Below are positions 10,844 through 20,910 of a stretch of 26,956 bases of DNA, one piece after another. Within the stretch, counting starts at the first letter, position 1. The number at the start of each line of letters is the position of its first letter. The stretch spans positions 35,230,572 to 35,257,527 of the forward strand of contig CAIIXF020000012.1 of the NCBI GenBank assembly GCA_903813345.2, read 5' to 3'. Source of the stretch: Owenia fusiformis (Eukaryota; Annelida; Polychaeta; Sabellida; Oweniidae). The notes under the pieces were generated by a model. It was not told where the DNA came from. It worked only from the letters and a program-made list of their open reading frames with translations, and searched no databases. Made by a program: the position numbers and the translations under genes.

Positions 10844-11726
10844 CTCTTAGTTTACCCTATGCCTGCGACAAATCGCTACACTTTTGTAACTATTTCAATA
10901 GTATACCAAGTGATATTTGGCCTGTATGTGCTATTTTCAAAAAAGAATAAAAGCGCCGGGCAACCTCGATATAAATCATTTAGTTTTGAATCATTCATTT
11001 CTACATGATTAGCCCTCACAAATGGGCAAGACAGCTATAAGGCTAATTTTAACTGAAACGTTGATAGAAAAATACGTAAAACGATTCGTCACAATTTTTA
11101 CGTTTTCATGTTATCTTTGGTATGGCGAACCCAAAATCACCGATATAATGCACATGTACCACTAATATATCGATGCTACTGTTCTTAATTGTGATTTTGA
11201 TGTAACAATCGAATTAATGTGGGTTAGCTTTGCATTGCATTGCAATGAAGCCCTCATTCGACGTAATTGTTATCAAATTGACAAATGAGGGGCAACAAGC
11301 CTCTGTACTTGCGATCATTTCTGAATATTATATTTATTACTTCCCAAATTGATATATTGTACATCATTCTGTACATGTCACGTTGACATTTTTGCCTATC
11401 TTCAAGGGTGGCGTCGTTAGCAATTGGCCATGCGAAAAAACGGCAACTCTACGGGAGAAGCGAATCCCAACGAAAAACTGTTACTCATTACGAGCTCCTA
11501 AAAGTTTCTTATTTTCATTATTTATTTTTTGGCTGGCTTTTATATATATTCAATGAGGTATCGAAACATTATTGAAGTTCGTGCATTTGAACAGCCACTT
11601 TTTAAAATATAAGCACCCATTTGTAACGTAACGATCTACTCTTGTAATAGAGAATTGTTCGTTCACCTTTCTTCAAATAAATTGTGCCAGAAATCGTTTC
11701 ATTAATATTTGATTTATGTTCCGTAG
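10844..11726. other. Non-coding stretch
   Basis: AT-rich DNA with no recognised gene or repeat. The open frame that crosses the 28S fragment (10754-11008) is a by-product of that fragment and is not taken as coding. Confidence 0.5.
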
Positions 11727-11990
11727 AGACGGATGAACTGACGGAAGTATGGCGTCGCTATACCCCGACCGAATGTTTTTCTTTGGATAGTAACAATAAC
11801 CCAGAACAGTGTTTGGACAGACGGATGAATTGATAGAATGAGGGCGTCGCTATATCCCAACCGAATATTGTTCTTTGGATAGTAACATTAACCCAGAGCA
11901 GTTTTCGGACAGACTGATGGATTGGTGGAAAGGGGGCGTCACTTTATCCCTACTAAACGTGCCTTATTCTTTGGATAGTATTACCTTGGA
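11727..11990. repeat. 92-bp tandem repeat, three copies
   Basis: Copies start at 11727, 11819 and 11911 (AGACGGATGAA / AGACTGATGG), a regular 92-bp period. Shared blocks in each copy are GGCGTCGCTATA or GGCGTCACTTTAT, then CCGAATGTT or similar, then TTCTTTGGATAGTA. Copies 1 and 2 also share AACCCAGAACAG-type sequence. The third copy is the most divergent. Confidence 0.9.
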
Positions 11991-12743
11991 CAAATCACAT
12001 TGGGTGTCATAGTAACAACAGTCTATTTTTCATTGCTTGGAAATAAACTGGTATAATATGGTGATTTCGACAAGAATAGCACAAGTAATGCGTCATACTC
12101 TCGACAACAGAGAGAATCATGTCTTATATTTACACCCACTGCTCGTTTTATATTTCCTTTTTGAGAGCGATCCTCATATACTAACAAATTAAGTTAATGT
12201 AGTTGAGATCTCACAAGAGCAATAAAAATGAAGATTTGGAATGATCACGTCACTTTTTCCTATTGTTCAATCCCCTTGCACATTTCAGTCAATCGCGTTC
12301 ATTTGAGCAAAGTATGGCAGTAAACGCGATGCAATGGAGCATGGGGCAGTTTCTTCCCCGAATGGTGGATTCCAAGACCATATGTGACTAAACTATACTG
12401 AAACGTAATGTCATTGTTATATAGAAGAGATTGAAAAAACAATCTGATATTTATGCCAATAAAATCTATTGATTGACGCGTAGCAACAAGTTACATCCCC
12501 TCCCCTCCATATTCTTAGGCACACTCAAACTAGGTATAAATATACGACACTTCTCTTCAAACATTTAGCAATTCTGTTTCCCTATAAGATAACCCATGGA
12601 AGTTTTCTATTTAATTTAACAGTTTTGCTCAATCACATCAAGTCAGCGATGGGTTGGTTAAGGTAAGGCAACTACAACAGTAAAATAGCCATATCGACTA
12701 CATCCCACTTTCTGCCGAAGGAGATACCACTCAGCTCTTTACA
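11991..12743. other. Non-coding stretch
   Basis: No repeat family or RNA gene was seen. It lies immediately upstream of the exon-like frame at 12744 and might hold a 5' flank or intron for it, but no element could be assigned. Confidence 0.45.
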
Positions 12744-12855
12744 ATGAATCTTTACAATTCACCTGGTTTCCCCAATATATCCTCATCTAGGCTTAAAAAT
12801 GCTCTCAATTCTCCTCAATTCTCTTTACCATCTGATACAAATATGTTTCTGCATG
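12744..12855 (+). CDS. Candidate exon, unidentified Ser/Asn/Pro-rich protein
   Basis: From an ATG at 12744 the frame runs 37 codons plus one base and ends exactly at a good splice donor, CATG|GTATGT, at 12856. The peptide starts MNLYNSPGFPNISSSRL and continues with LNSPQFSLPSDTN, a low-complexity Ser/Asn/Pro composition common in disordered parts of regulatory proteins. The frame is also open upstream of the ATG to a stop near 12680, so the segment could be an internal exon and not a first one. I do not recognise the protein. No partner exon was found within the window, and the call rests only on composition plus the donor site. Confidence 0.3.
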
Positions 12856-13270
12856 GTATGTATAATTCTTTTTGTTTTTCAAATATGAATAATCACAACT
12901 GCATGGGGACTTTTTTTGAATGAGGTATCGTGAGGAGAACTGCAAATGGAGATTTGGTGAAAGACGATGCACTAACTTCAGCTTCGATGTATTCGCTGCA
13001 TCGTGATGTTTTTCCTATTTGATTAATGATTTACGATTTCCCTTCGGATCGATCAGATATTTTATCAAAACCTGTCATCGCGGGTAAACATGTTAATTTG
13101 GGATTTTCTTGTTTTTTAATAATTTATATTTCTTGTACATTCGGATAGGAAGCTTCTGTGGTTCTTACAACACGATTTGCGGAAATACATTATTCGAATT
13201 GATATGACGATGAGGCAGGACTGGGCAGCAAATCCGGCATATCATGCATAAACTTCTAGCCTAGAATCGA

Positions 13271-13400
13271 TGCAGATCTTGAAACTAACTGGGGGGGGGG
13301 CAATTCCACAAAAAATGTAGGGGCCCAAAAGCATGAAAAGGTTTTGGCCAAGGCCAAGTCATGCCCAAAAAAAACCACTAATTGGGGCCCTAAATATTGT
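13271..13400. repeat. Poly-G tract and imperfect inverted repeat
   Basis: A G10 run at about 13291-13300 is followed by an imperfect inverted repeat. GGGGCCCAAAAGCATGA pairs loosely with TCATGCCCAAAAAAA and GGGGCCC near 13356-13391, around a self-complementary TTGGCCAAGGCCAAG centre. It is probably the end of a decayed DNA transposon. Confidence 0.35.
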
Positions 13401-13576
13401 TGTGTCAAAAAATCCGCCAGTGAGATTGTAATAACCTTGGAACTCCTCTAGTTATAAATTATACATTATTCAACAGCCCAGAACACCGTGACCTTTGAAA
13501 CATATTGCATAGTTCAAGTCTTGAATGAAATGACCTTTGGACACCAGTCACACGCTATACATTGGTTCTCTCTGGG

Positions 13577-13680
13577 GCCGCCTCATTGGTCCGAATCCAA
13601 ATGGTCCGACTTCCATTGGTCAGAACTCCATTGTCCGAATCCCAATGATCCTAATCCCAATCATCCGAATCCTAAAATGC
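13577..13680. repeat. ~14-bp minisatellite
   Basis: Degenerate tandem units of 14-15 bp resembling TGGTCCGAATCCCAA occur about seven times. The plus-strand open frame here translates to repeated WSE and PNP motifs, which is a consequence of the repeat and not evidence of a gene. Confidence 0.75.
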
Positions 13681-13789
13681 TATATTCAAGAAACTTGGAT
13701 TCAAAAGATCTTCTGAACCGATGGTCAAAATTCGGTATTCAATTACTCACTTTGCATCTGATATTCCATAGCGAACAATGTCAGGTTTG

Positions 13790-13939
13790 ACCATTAATGA
13801 GCTTATTTGAGCATATTTCTAAACACATTATATTGAATAATCATTGATGAATAAACACAAGGAGCACACGCGTCTCGAACTCGCAACCTCGTGGTTACGG
13901 CGCCCAATCGCCTAGCCCCCTCGGCCAACTCGACAACAC
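13790..13939 (-). repeat. tRNA-like SINE head or tRNA pseudogene
   Basis: On the minus strand the sequence from about 13939 reads GAGTTGGCCGAGGGGGCTAG, a good Pol III A box (TGGCCGAGGGG). It is followed about 30 nt later by GGTTGCGAGTTCGAGACGC, a good B box. The spacing and the GGCGATTGGGCGCC centre look like a tRNA-Ser/Leu-type gene. The acceptor ends do not pair, so it is not an intact tRNA. The sequence past the B box (down to about 13790) is AT-rich and could be the body of a short interspersed element, but its 3' edge is not defined. Confidence 0.65.
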
Positions 13940-14159
13940 CAAAAGGGTTGTTTTGTTAGTCGATCTGACTAGATGCAACTGATTAGTGATTTAATAAAAT
14001 ATCAACAGTACAAAGAATGACATTGGAAACATCAATTGGTCAAATTGACTTGTATTAGCCTGCCTTGAATCACTTTCCGCTTGTCACACTCTGAGTGTCT
14101 ATGTACATATTACAGATGATTTCACCGTTTTTAACAGGAAGATTTCATTTTGTGACAAA

Positions 14160-14339
14160 CAGTAAAACCTGTCTAATCGGAACGCCTCTGAGGCAGTATA
14201 AAGTGTTCAGATTAGCAGGTATTCACATTTCAAGGTTTTCTTAATGTGTGAATCAATGGGAGATAAACTTTGGGCCAAAAAGTGTTCACATTGAGAGGTG
14301 TTCGGGTTAGAGAGGTGTTCTGATATACAGGTGTCACTG
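14160..14339. mobile_element. pogo-like MITE, 180 bp
   Basis: Terminal inverted repeats CAGTAAAACCTGT (left) and ACAGGTGTCACTG (right) agree at 11 of 13 positions. The CAGT start and the internal reiterated AGAGGTGTTC / GTGTTCAGATTAG motifs resemble pogo/Tigger-type non-autonomous elements, which typically duplicate TA. The flanks are AAA and CAC, so the TA duplication is absent or mutated. Confidence 0.55.
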
Positions 14340-14934
14340 CACACTAATATGTAGTGTCGTAAATTATTCTAAAAATACAACTTCACAAAACAAATAATAA
14401 ACATGATTTGGGTTGATTTATCCTCAAGAAACAGTCTGTATTTTTTTAAGTTACCATAGATTCATCGTTCTCAAATTGTGCTATGTGATGCCCGATGAAC
14501 AAGATATCAAATTCCAAGTATCCATCAAAAATATAGTTCAGATCAAATCTGCTGTCGATTTAAAAACGTTTTGGTCAAAATGAAAAATCTAAAGCACTAC
14601 TGTACTGTACAGATTATCAAAAGATATAGGATCGTTACCAGAAACACTTGATTAATTGATATAGCCTGGGCCAGATAATGTCAATCTCGTATGTTGTAAC
14701 ACATACCTGCGTCTACAAAATACGTAATCATTTGATTGCCTCACACCTTAAGATAGTAACTAACGATCTAAAAAGGAGTCGAGATAAAACTTGATAAATT
14801 CGAGTTGCGTATAAACATTGATAAATAAAAGACATAATTTATATCCCCGGAGTTGTTTGATTCTGGAATTATCAAACTGAGATTTCGACACTATCGCGAT
14901 AAAAAATTGTAGATAACGAAAATCTGTGAACTGG
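14340..14934. other. Non-coding stretch
   Basis: I see no gene, RNA or repeat in this AT-rich stretch. Confidence 0.5.
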
Positions 14935-14980
14935 GAGTCATTCGTACCTGGGAAAACGCACCTGGTTAAGCGAATGACTC
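14935..14980. repeat. Perfect 10-bp inverted repeat (hairpin)
   Basis: GAGTCATTCG (14935-14944) and CGAATGACTC (14971-14980) are perfect complements around a 26-bp loop. The loop itself holds two ACCTGG copies. Confidence 0.6.
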
Positions 14981-15090
14981 AAAATAAACCAACGCCTACA
15001 ACAAACACTTGAATGTTATATATTATCCAATGCGAAGATAAAATAAAAGATTGTGGGTGGGGTTGGAGGGGGTCTTTTAATATGTTCAAG

Positions 15091-15487
15091 AATTGGGGAG
15101 AATAGAACGCCAAATGGCATGAAAATAACACCAGGTAAAATGAAGGGCAAGTTATGAATGTGCAAAATGATCGCTCGCGTATTTTAAAGCAGAAAATATG
15201 CCATGAGATGTCAAAAATGAGGATAGAGGGTTTAGCGTAAAAATAGGTATGATGGGTTCTCGATCAAGGGCTTCAGTAGACGCCTCCATTAATTGGGGAG
15301 AATAGAGGAGCATGGCATGAAAATAATATAAGAGAAAGTGATCAGAAGGGCAAGTTATGAATGTGCAAAATGATCGCTCGCGTATTTTTAAGCAGAAAAT
15401 ATGACATGAGATGTCAAAAATTAGGAAAGAGGGTTTAGTGTAAAAATAGGTATAATGGGTTCTCGAGGCTTCAGTAGACGCCTCCAT
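15091..15487. repeat. 200-bp tandem duplication, two copies
   Basis: AATTGGGGAGAATAGA starts at 15091 and again at 15291, exactly 200 bp apart. Both copies end in GGCTTCAGTAGACGCCTCCAT. Shared blocks include GGGCAAGTTATGAATGTGCA, AAAATGATCGCTCGCGTATT and AGAGGGTTTAG. The copies are close to identical except for small indels. A minus-strand frame of 120 codons runs through both copies and repeats MEASTEA, but it has no family resemblance and is probably fortuitous. Confidence 0.92.
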
Positions 15488-16155
15488 ATCTTTGAGTTTA
15501 TCTATGAGATTCAAATACCACCGAGGGATATATCGATTTTATCCACTCGGGCCTAAAGAACAAACAAACAATGTTTGATCTGAAAATGTTGAGGGGTTTA
15601 TCAACGATTTTTCGCATGCGGCATTGATTTCAGCTCTAGGGGGAAACCATGTTATATTTAGCTCGCTATTGTTACAGAGATACTGTGACTTGAATCGGAA
15701 TTTCTGCTTCCAGGTATCCTTGTCTCGGAAACAATACAGTCCGAGGAAGCACGTCTCTCGTTAAATATGGCGGATTGTATTGTAATGTTGTGTTACCGCC
15801 GTGGTTTTCAATAACTATATTCTGTTTTAGTCAGGAAACTCTAGAATATAGCTTCAACAACTGTTAATGTTATTCTTCTATGAATAAAGTCACATTCACA
15901 TTGAAACATGATTGAATATTATTAGCAGTGTGATATAAAACACATACTGCATTTCATCTCAATATAACACACGCTTCTTATATACCAGTGCTTTTAATCT
16001 AGATGTAAAACTGCTATAGGACTTTTATCTCCTATTACTGGTAAAAATGAGGGTATAGGCTAATTATAGTTCAATACAAACCTGGTAAATGAAAAGCATT
16101 TGATACGCCAAAGACTTGAAATATAGTGTTCCAGTATATAATGAGGTGTTCTTTT
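15488..16155. other. Non-coding stretch
   Basis: No supported gene or RNA. From about 16070 the sequence grades into the repeat that surrounds the MITE at 16237. Confidence 0.5.
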
Positions 16156-16606
16156 TACAGAGGTTAATTTTGCATTAGTTCATGAGTAACTAAGATACTT
16201 TGAAAAGTGTTCCACTCATGGAGGCGTTCCGTGCACTAATGCCTATGTCACATTTGCTCCGAATCATGGGACCTCGGCCGATTGCGTTTGTTCTAAATTG
16301 AAGGTCAAATCTCAAATTTGAGGTCAGATAAGAACTCCTGAGAACGTGTACATGATTTAAAAAAATGTTTAGTCAATTTGAAGTTGAAATCAGATTTGAA
16401 CAAAATATTGCAATCGGCCAGGCGCCGGCCGATGAATCAGAGCAAATGTGACCTTGGCATTACAGAAGTTCATTTTAATTAATGAGTATCGTGGTTCTTT
16501 GAAAAGTGTTTTCACTTGCGAAGTTGTTCCACTTACAGAGGTTCATTTTACATTATGTCAATCAAAGAGGTGATCAATTGTTCACTACATTTTAGTAATG
16601 GGTAAC
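16156..16606. repeat. Degenerate tandem repeat interrupted by a MITE
   Basis: Units begin TACAGAGGTTMATTTT at 16156, 16461 and 16534. They share TGAGTAaC/TGAGTATC, a GGTTCTTTGAAAAGTGTT-type block and GTTCCACT. The repeat is cut by a 226-bp inverted-repeat element between the first and second units. The wording resembles the AGGTGTTC motifs of the pogo-like MITE at 14160, so this may be a larger, decayed relative. Confidence 0.6.
16237..16462. mobile_element. Harbinger-like MITE with resolved insertion site
   Basis: The ends form an inverted repeat: TAATGCCTATGTCACATTTG (left) and CAAATGTGACCTTGGCATTA (right), continuing inward with GCTCCGAATCAT / ATGAATCAGAGC. The uninterrupted repeat unit nearby reads CCACTTACAGAGG. 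In the interrupted copy, CAC is followed by TAA at the left edge and TTACAG resumes at the right edge. This indicates a 3-bp TTA target duplication with one mutated base, as in PIF/Harbinger elements. The interior has no ORF, so it is non-autonomous. Confidence 0.7.
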
Positions 16607-17226
16607 TCATGGTTCATTTCCGGCGTTTGAAGTGTCCTACTTTTCAAAGGTGTCCAAGGCGTTTCCTTGTCATCTTAGATTTCGAAGGTATGGTGGCGCG
16701 GTTTTCACTGAGCCAGATTGAAAATGCGAGTATCTGTTAAGATCTGAAAAATCCCCGGGATTTAATAATCCAATGCAGATTGTATAATACAATAGCGCGA
16801 TAGCGTTACATGTTGGACCATATGTAAAGTTTCATTGCAAAGACAGCATTATTTGTTTTTCTAACTGACATAAAAATGACATATTGGTACTAAATAGATG
16901 AATTGACTGTCCTGCCATCTTTTTATGAACACCATAACAAGTTCGTATGAAATAAAGTCTGTATGATCATGTGATATTTCTTTAGTGTCATCTATACATT
17001 ACAGTCGATTTCATTTACACGTATAAGGATTGCATTGGTTGAAACATTTTTAAGATGATACCAAAAGGAACAATTATGATAAATTAGTACTATTTATCCT
17101 TAGGTTGCGAGAAGGAAATTTCAAATACTTTTTTCTTGTCTCATAAAATAGTTTTCATTTATTTCTCAACTACATGTAGGATTGTAGGCCTATGAAAGTG
17201 AAATACCCTTCTACCAAGGATGCATG
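16607..17226. other. Non-coding stretch
   Basis: AT-rich, with no gene or repeat that I can support. It lies between the tandem repeat and the start of the transposon cluster. Confidence 0.5.
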
Positions 17227-17228
17227 TA

Positions 17229-18095
17229 CACTCCCCTCCATAAGTTTGGCAACCTTTTTCCCCCATTGAACTATGTGTTAAAGCCTCTTTACCTTTGAAT
17301 TTTAATTTACTTAACCGGCGATGAAATAACTTATAATATTGATGGAAACGTAACTTGACTTTATTTCCAGTACCTCCAAATTTTTTTCCTCAATTACAAT
17401 AGGTCGAAAATTGATGATAAATTTGATGAATTATTGAAAATCGTCATTCCCATGTAATCCAATGAGAAATGAAGGGTTCGGGGCAAATCAGAAATCAGGA
17501 TATCTTTTCAGTAAAAGATTCAGCAAAAGAAATGTTTATATAGAAAATTGAATTGTCTAACTTTTTTTAACGCTAAGTGTTTAGTTTATTTGATGAATAT
17601 TAAAGTTACAGCGCTTCAAAGTCATTTTTGAAAATAATTTTTCGCCTCCTGTGTTATTTCAATGGGAGAGGTTTTTTGAAAAACAATTTTGACTTTAAAG
17701 CCCTATAACTTTGTTGAACCTGAAGAAACATATCAATTTTTTGTTAAATAAAGTTAGCAAATTCAATTGCCTGCCTAACTCGTATTTTTTGCAAGGACTC
17801 TGATGAATGGATATTCTGTCATATGACTTGCGGCAAACCTACCATTTCCCATTGGTTAACATGGGAATGTCGATTTTCAAAAATTCATCAAATTTATCAT
17901 CAATTTTCGACCTATTGTAATTGAGGAAAAAATTGAGAAAATTTGAAGGTATTGGAATTAAAGTCAAATTACGTATCCCTTAATGGTATTAAGTATTTTC
18001 ATCGCAGGTTAAGTAAATAAAAATTCAAAGGTAAAGAGGCTTTAATACGTAGTTCAATAGGGGAAAAAAGGTTGCCAAACTTATGGAGGGGAGTG
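17229..18095. mobile_element. Tc1/mariner-like fold-back element, 867 bp
   Basis: It starts CACTCCCCTCCATAAGTTTG and ends with the reverse complement CAAACTTATGGAGGGGAGTG. It is flanked on both sides by TA (17227-17228 and 18096-18097), the target duplication of Tc1/mariner elements. The AAGTTTGGCAACC end resembles known Tc1-like termini. Nearly the whole element is palindromic. The left arm (for example CAATAGGTCGAAAATTGATG) pairs with the right arm, and pairing continues to a centre near 17660 (CTTCAAAGTCATTTTTGAAA with TTTGAAAAACAATTTTGACT). There is no transposase frame. Confidence 0.88.
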
Positions 18096-18559
18096 TATGC
18101 ATCTAAGTTACCGTAGATTTCATTTATAGAAGGAATATGTGAAACATTTAACTATATCCATTTTCCAATTATCTACAGTATACTCTATCATATATACACA
18201 ACTACATGCATGTACCTTGTATGGAACAAGTTTGAGGAAAAACGGTGCAGTGTGAGATTAACCCATCCTTGATGATTTTCATGCACCTGGTGGATTTAAA
18301 ATTTTGCTTTACGGTTTTGCGGGAGGTATTGGTTTTGATCCGAGTAGTTGGAACCCCGTCAGGCCCGTAGCCAGAATTTGCCAATGGAGGGGGGTCAGTT
18401 TTCAACTGCATGATTTTGAAAGAACTTTTGGCCATGATTATAATGGTGACAGGTCATTAGGGTGGTCCAAAATATGGTGAAAAACCAACTTTGTTTCAGA
18501 TCATCTTCCTCATTTCACTTACTGTTGTCCATGACCTAAAACACCTGCACACCAAATTT

Positions 18560-19340
18560 TAAGACCCAAATCACATGGGAAATTTACCCACGCTTCGACT
18601 GAAAATTCGGTTATTTCATGATTTTTTGCTATTTTCGATAAATTGTCATCTCCCTTTTCCTGGTATAATATGTTTCTATTTTTTCATAATAAACATTTTT
18701 GTAGGACTCTTTATTACTTCATAATACTAGGAACCCATACACCAAATGTTGAGACCCAAATCCCATGGGAAATTTACCCACGCTTCGACTGAAAAATTCA
18801 GTTATTTCATGATTTTTTTGCTATTTTCGATAAATTGCCATCTCCATTTTCCTGGTATAAAATGGTAGATGTCTTTTCATAATAAATATTTTTGGATGAC
18901 TCTTTATTACCTCATAATACTTAGGAACCCATACATCAAATTTTGAGACCCAAATCCCATGGGAAATTTACCCATGCTTCGACTGAAAAATTGGGTTATT
19001 TCATATACAATACAATACATTTCTATTTTCCTGGTATTATATGTTTCTATTTTTTATAATAAATATTTTGGGAGGACTCTTTATTACTTCATAATACGAG
19101 GAACCCATACCCCAAATATGCGCCAAATTTTGAGACCCTGGCCCCATGAGAAATTAATTCATGCTTCAACCAAAAATTTGTGATTTTCTGCGAATTTTCT
19201 CCTATCTTCAATAGATCAACATTAATGTTATATTTAGTTTTTAAACATTTTAGGAGGACATTAATACGTTCTTAATACTAGGAACCCATACATTTAATAT
19301 GTACCAAATGTTTAGACCCAAACCCCATGGGAAATTCACG
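18560..19340. repeat. Left-arm tandem array, five ~185-bp units
   Basis: Each unit holds a GAGACCCAAATCCCATGGGA core followed by AATTTACCCA, CTTCGACTGAAAAATT, a CCTGGTATAA block, and CTTTATTACTTCATAATAC before the next AGGAACCCATAC. Spacings are 180, 194, 186 and 182 bp. Divergence rises toward the element centre; the fifth unit is the most altered. Confidence 0.88.
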
Positions 19341-19498
19341 TTTGCTTTGATCATATACTTTTGATTTTTGTCGTTTAGTGCACCATATCATTGTTGTGTG
19401 ATGTGCAATTTGTAATAAATTGTATTACACGTTGTCTTAATTATCCTGTTTGGCCTTACATACGTTACATCGTGAAAGATGGCTATATAGTACTTTAA

Positions 19499-19759
19499 GG
19501 TAATTCCTTATTTTCAGTTTTAATGGCTTCCTAATTGGAGCCCCGTGTTTTTTCAGGAACACATAACTCATTCCATTCAGATGCACAAACAGTGTATAAA
19601 CATAGCACATAGTACATTATAGAAAATTACTAACCATCAACTAATAATCTAAATACATATTTGAACTCAATGTAAAATTGAAAGAGCTGACCAAGTATGG
19701 AATGAGTTCCAGAAATAACATTGGACTCCACTTAAAATTTCTGAACATACAGAATTACC
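19499..19759. mobile_element. piggyBac/Kolobok-like MITE, 261 bp, flanked by TTAA
   Basis: The arms begin GGTAATTCC and end GAATTACC, each directly flanked by TTAA (19495-19498 and 19760-19763), the target of piggyBac and Kolobok elements. The inverted pairing continues for about 90 bp per side (left ACATAACTCATTCCATTCAG, right GTATGGAATGAGTTCCAG). It has no ORF. It sits inside the hAT-like element and so inserted later, or was carried with it. Confidence 0.72.
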
Positions 19760-19808
19760 TTAAGTGTTTCTCATTGCTCTTCCTATCTTCTACATTGTGT
19801 ACTTTCAG

Positions 19809-19964
19809 GTCATGAACATTTTCAGAGAAATGACAAAGCTCAGTGGAAGCTCGAATCCCTTGAAGATTTGGTACAGGCTTACTGGTTACAACAGAGACCA
19901 TGCCATTGATACATTGATCAATCAAAAAATCATTTCTCCAAAGAAAATCAGATTTGATATTTGA
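19809..19964 (+). pseudogene. Exon-like frame inside the hAT-like element
   Basis: TGTGTACTTTCAG resembles a splice acceptor and is followed in phase by 51 codons and a TGA. The peptide has ordinary composition (MNIFREMTKLSGSSNPLK, then IWYRLTGYNRDHAID, then a basic PKKIRFDI end). I do not recognise it and it does not look like the hAT C-terminal domain. It might be a captured host terminal exon or a transposase remnant. Against coding, part of it (CCTTGAAGATTTGGT, 19858-19872) has a perfect inverted copy at 20053-20067, so the segment may simply belong to the palindromic arms. Confidence 0.22.
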
Positions 19965-20299
19965 CCTTACCCTGCAAAGATGTGAGAAAGAATATGACAT
20001 CTCACACAAATCCAAACAAAGTCCTGTGATGTATCCCTACTGAAACCAACAAACCAAATCTTCAAGGCATTTGAGTTGCTGTTGAGTCATCACTTCTTAA
20101 TATTAACCACAGTATATAAATGTACAAGTAAAAGATCCTAAATTTTCCCCAAACTACTGAATTTGTCGCCTTTCAATAAGACTTAAAGTCTTGATATTTA
20201 GGTGTTTCTTTGGATTAAGAAGTAATTACCATAATGTTTATTAACATATTATGCCCCTAAAACAGACATCATAAGCTATCATAAGCACCAGGGTAACGT

Positions 20300-20910
20300 T
20301 CTCATTGGATTTGGGTCTCAAAATTTGGTGGATATTTGGTGTATGGGTTTTTAGTATTATGAAGTAATAAAGAGTCCTCAAAAATGTTTATTATGAAAGC
20401 ATATCGTACCAGGAAAATGGAGACAGCAATTTATTGAAAATCGGAAAAAATGTGAAAATCACAATTTTTCAGTCAAACCATGGGTAAATTTCCCATGGGA
20501 TTTGGGTCTCAAAATTTGGTGTTTGGGCTCCTAGTATTATTAAGTAATAAAGAGTCATCCAAAAATATTTATTATGAAAAAATAGAAACATATTATACCA
20601 GGAAAATGGAGACAGTAATCTATTGAAAATCGGACAAAACTGTGAAAATCACAATTTTTCAGTCAAAGCATGGGTAAATTTCACATGGGATTTGGGTCTC
20701 AAAATTTGGTGTTTGGGCTCCTAGTATTATTCAGTAATAAAGAGTCCTACAAAAATGTTTATTATGAAAAAATAGAAACATTTTATACCAGGAAAAAGGA
20801 GATGGCAATTTATCGAAAATAGCAAAAAATCATGAAATAACCGAATTTTTCAGTCGAAGCGTGGGTAAATTTCCCATGGGATTTGGGTCTCAAAATTTGG
20901 TGTGCAGGTG
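20300..20910. repeat. Right-arm tandem array, four ~191-bp units
   Basis: Reverse-complement counterparts of the left-arm units. TTTGGGTCTCAAAATTTGGT landmarks lie about 190-192 bp apart, each preceded by GGGTAAATTTCCCATGGGA in most units. The outermost unit is the closest match to the outermost left unit, including the CAGGTGTTTTAGGTCATGGA flank. Confidence 0.88.

Noticed and set aside
10754-11008. 84-codon plus-strand frame
   Set aside because: It overlaps the 28S rRNA fragment; the open frame is incidental.
13488-13790. 100-codon plus-strand frame with WSE/PNP repeats
   Set aside because: The peptide repeats are explained by a ~14-bp minisatellite. There is no splice or start context.
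13861-13939. Functional tRNA gene on the minus strand
   Set aside because: The A and B boxes are good, but the acceptor ends do not pair and no clean anticodon arm is seen. It is kept as a tRNA-like SINE head or pseudogene.
15152-15514. 120-codon minus-strand frame as a gene
   Set aside because: It runs through a 200-bp tandem duplication (200 is not a multiple of 3, so the copies are read in different frames apart from indels). It shows no family motif.
18202-18435. 77-codon minus-strand frame
   Set aside because: No family resemblance. It overlaps a GTAGCCAG...GGGGGG motif that recurs at 21417-21450 and is probably repeat-derived.
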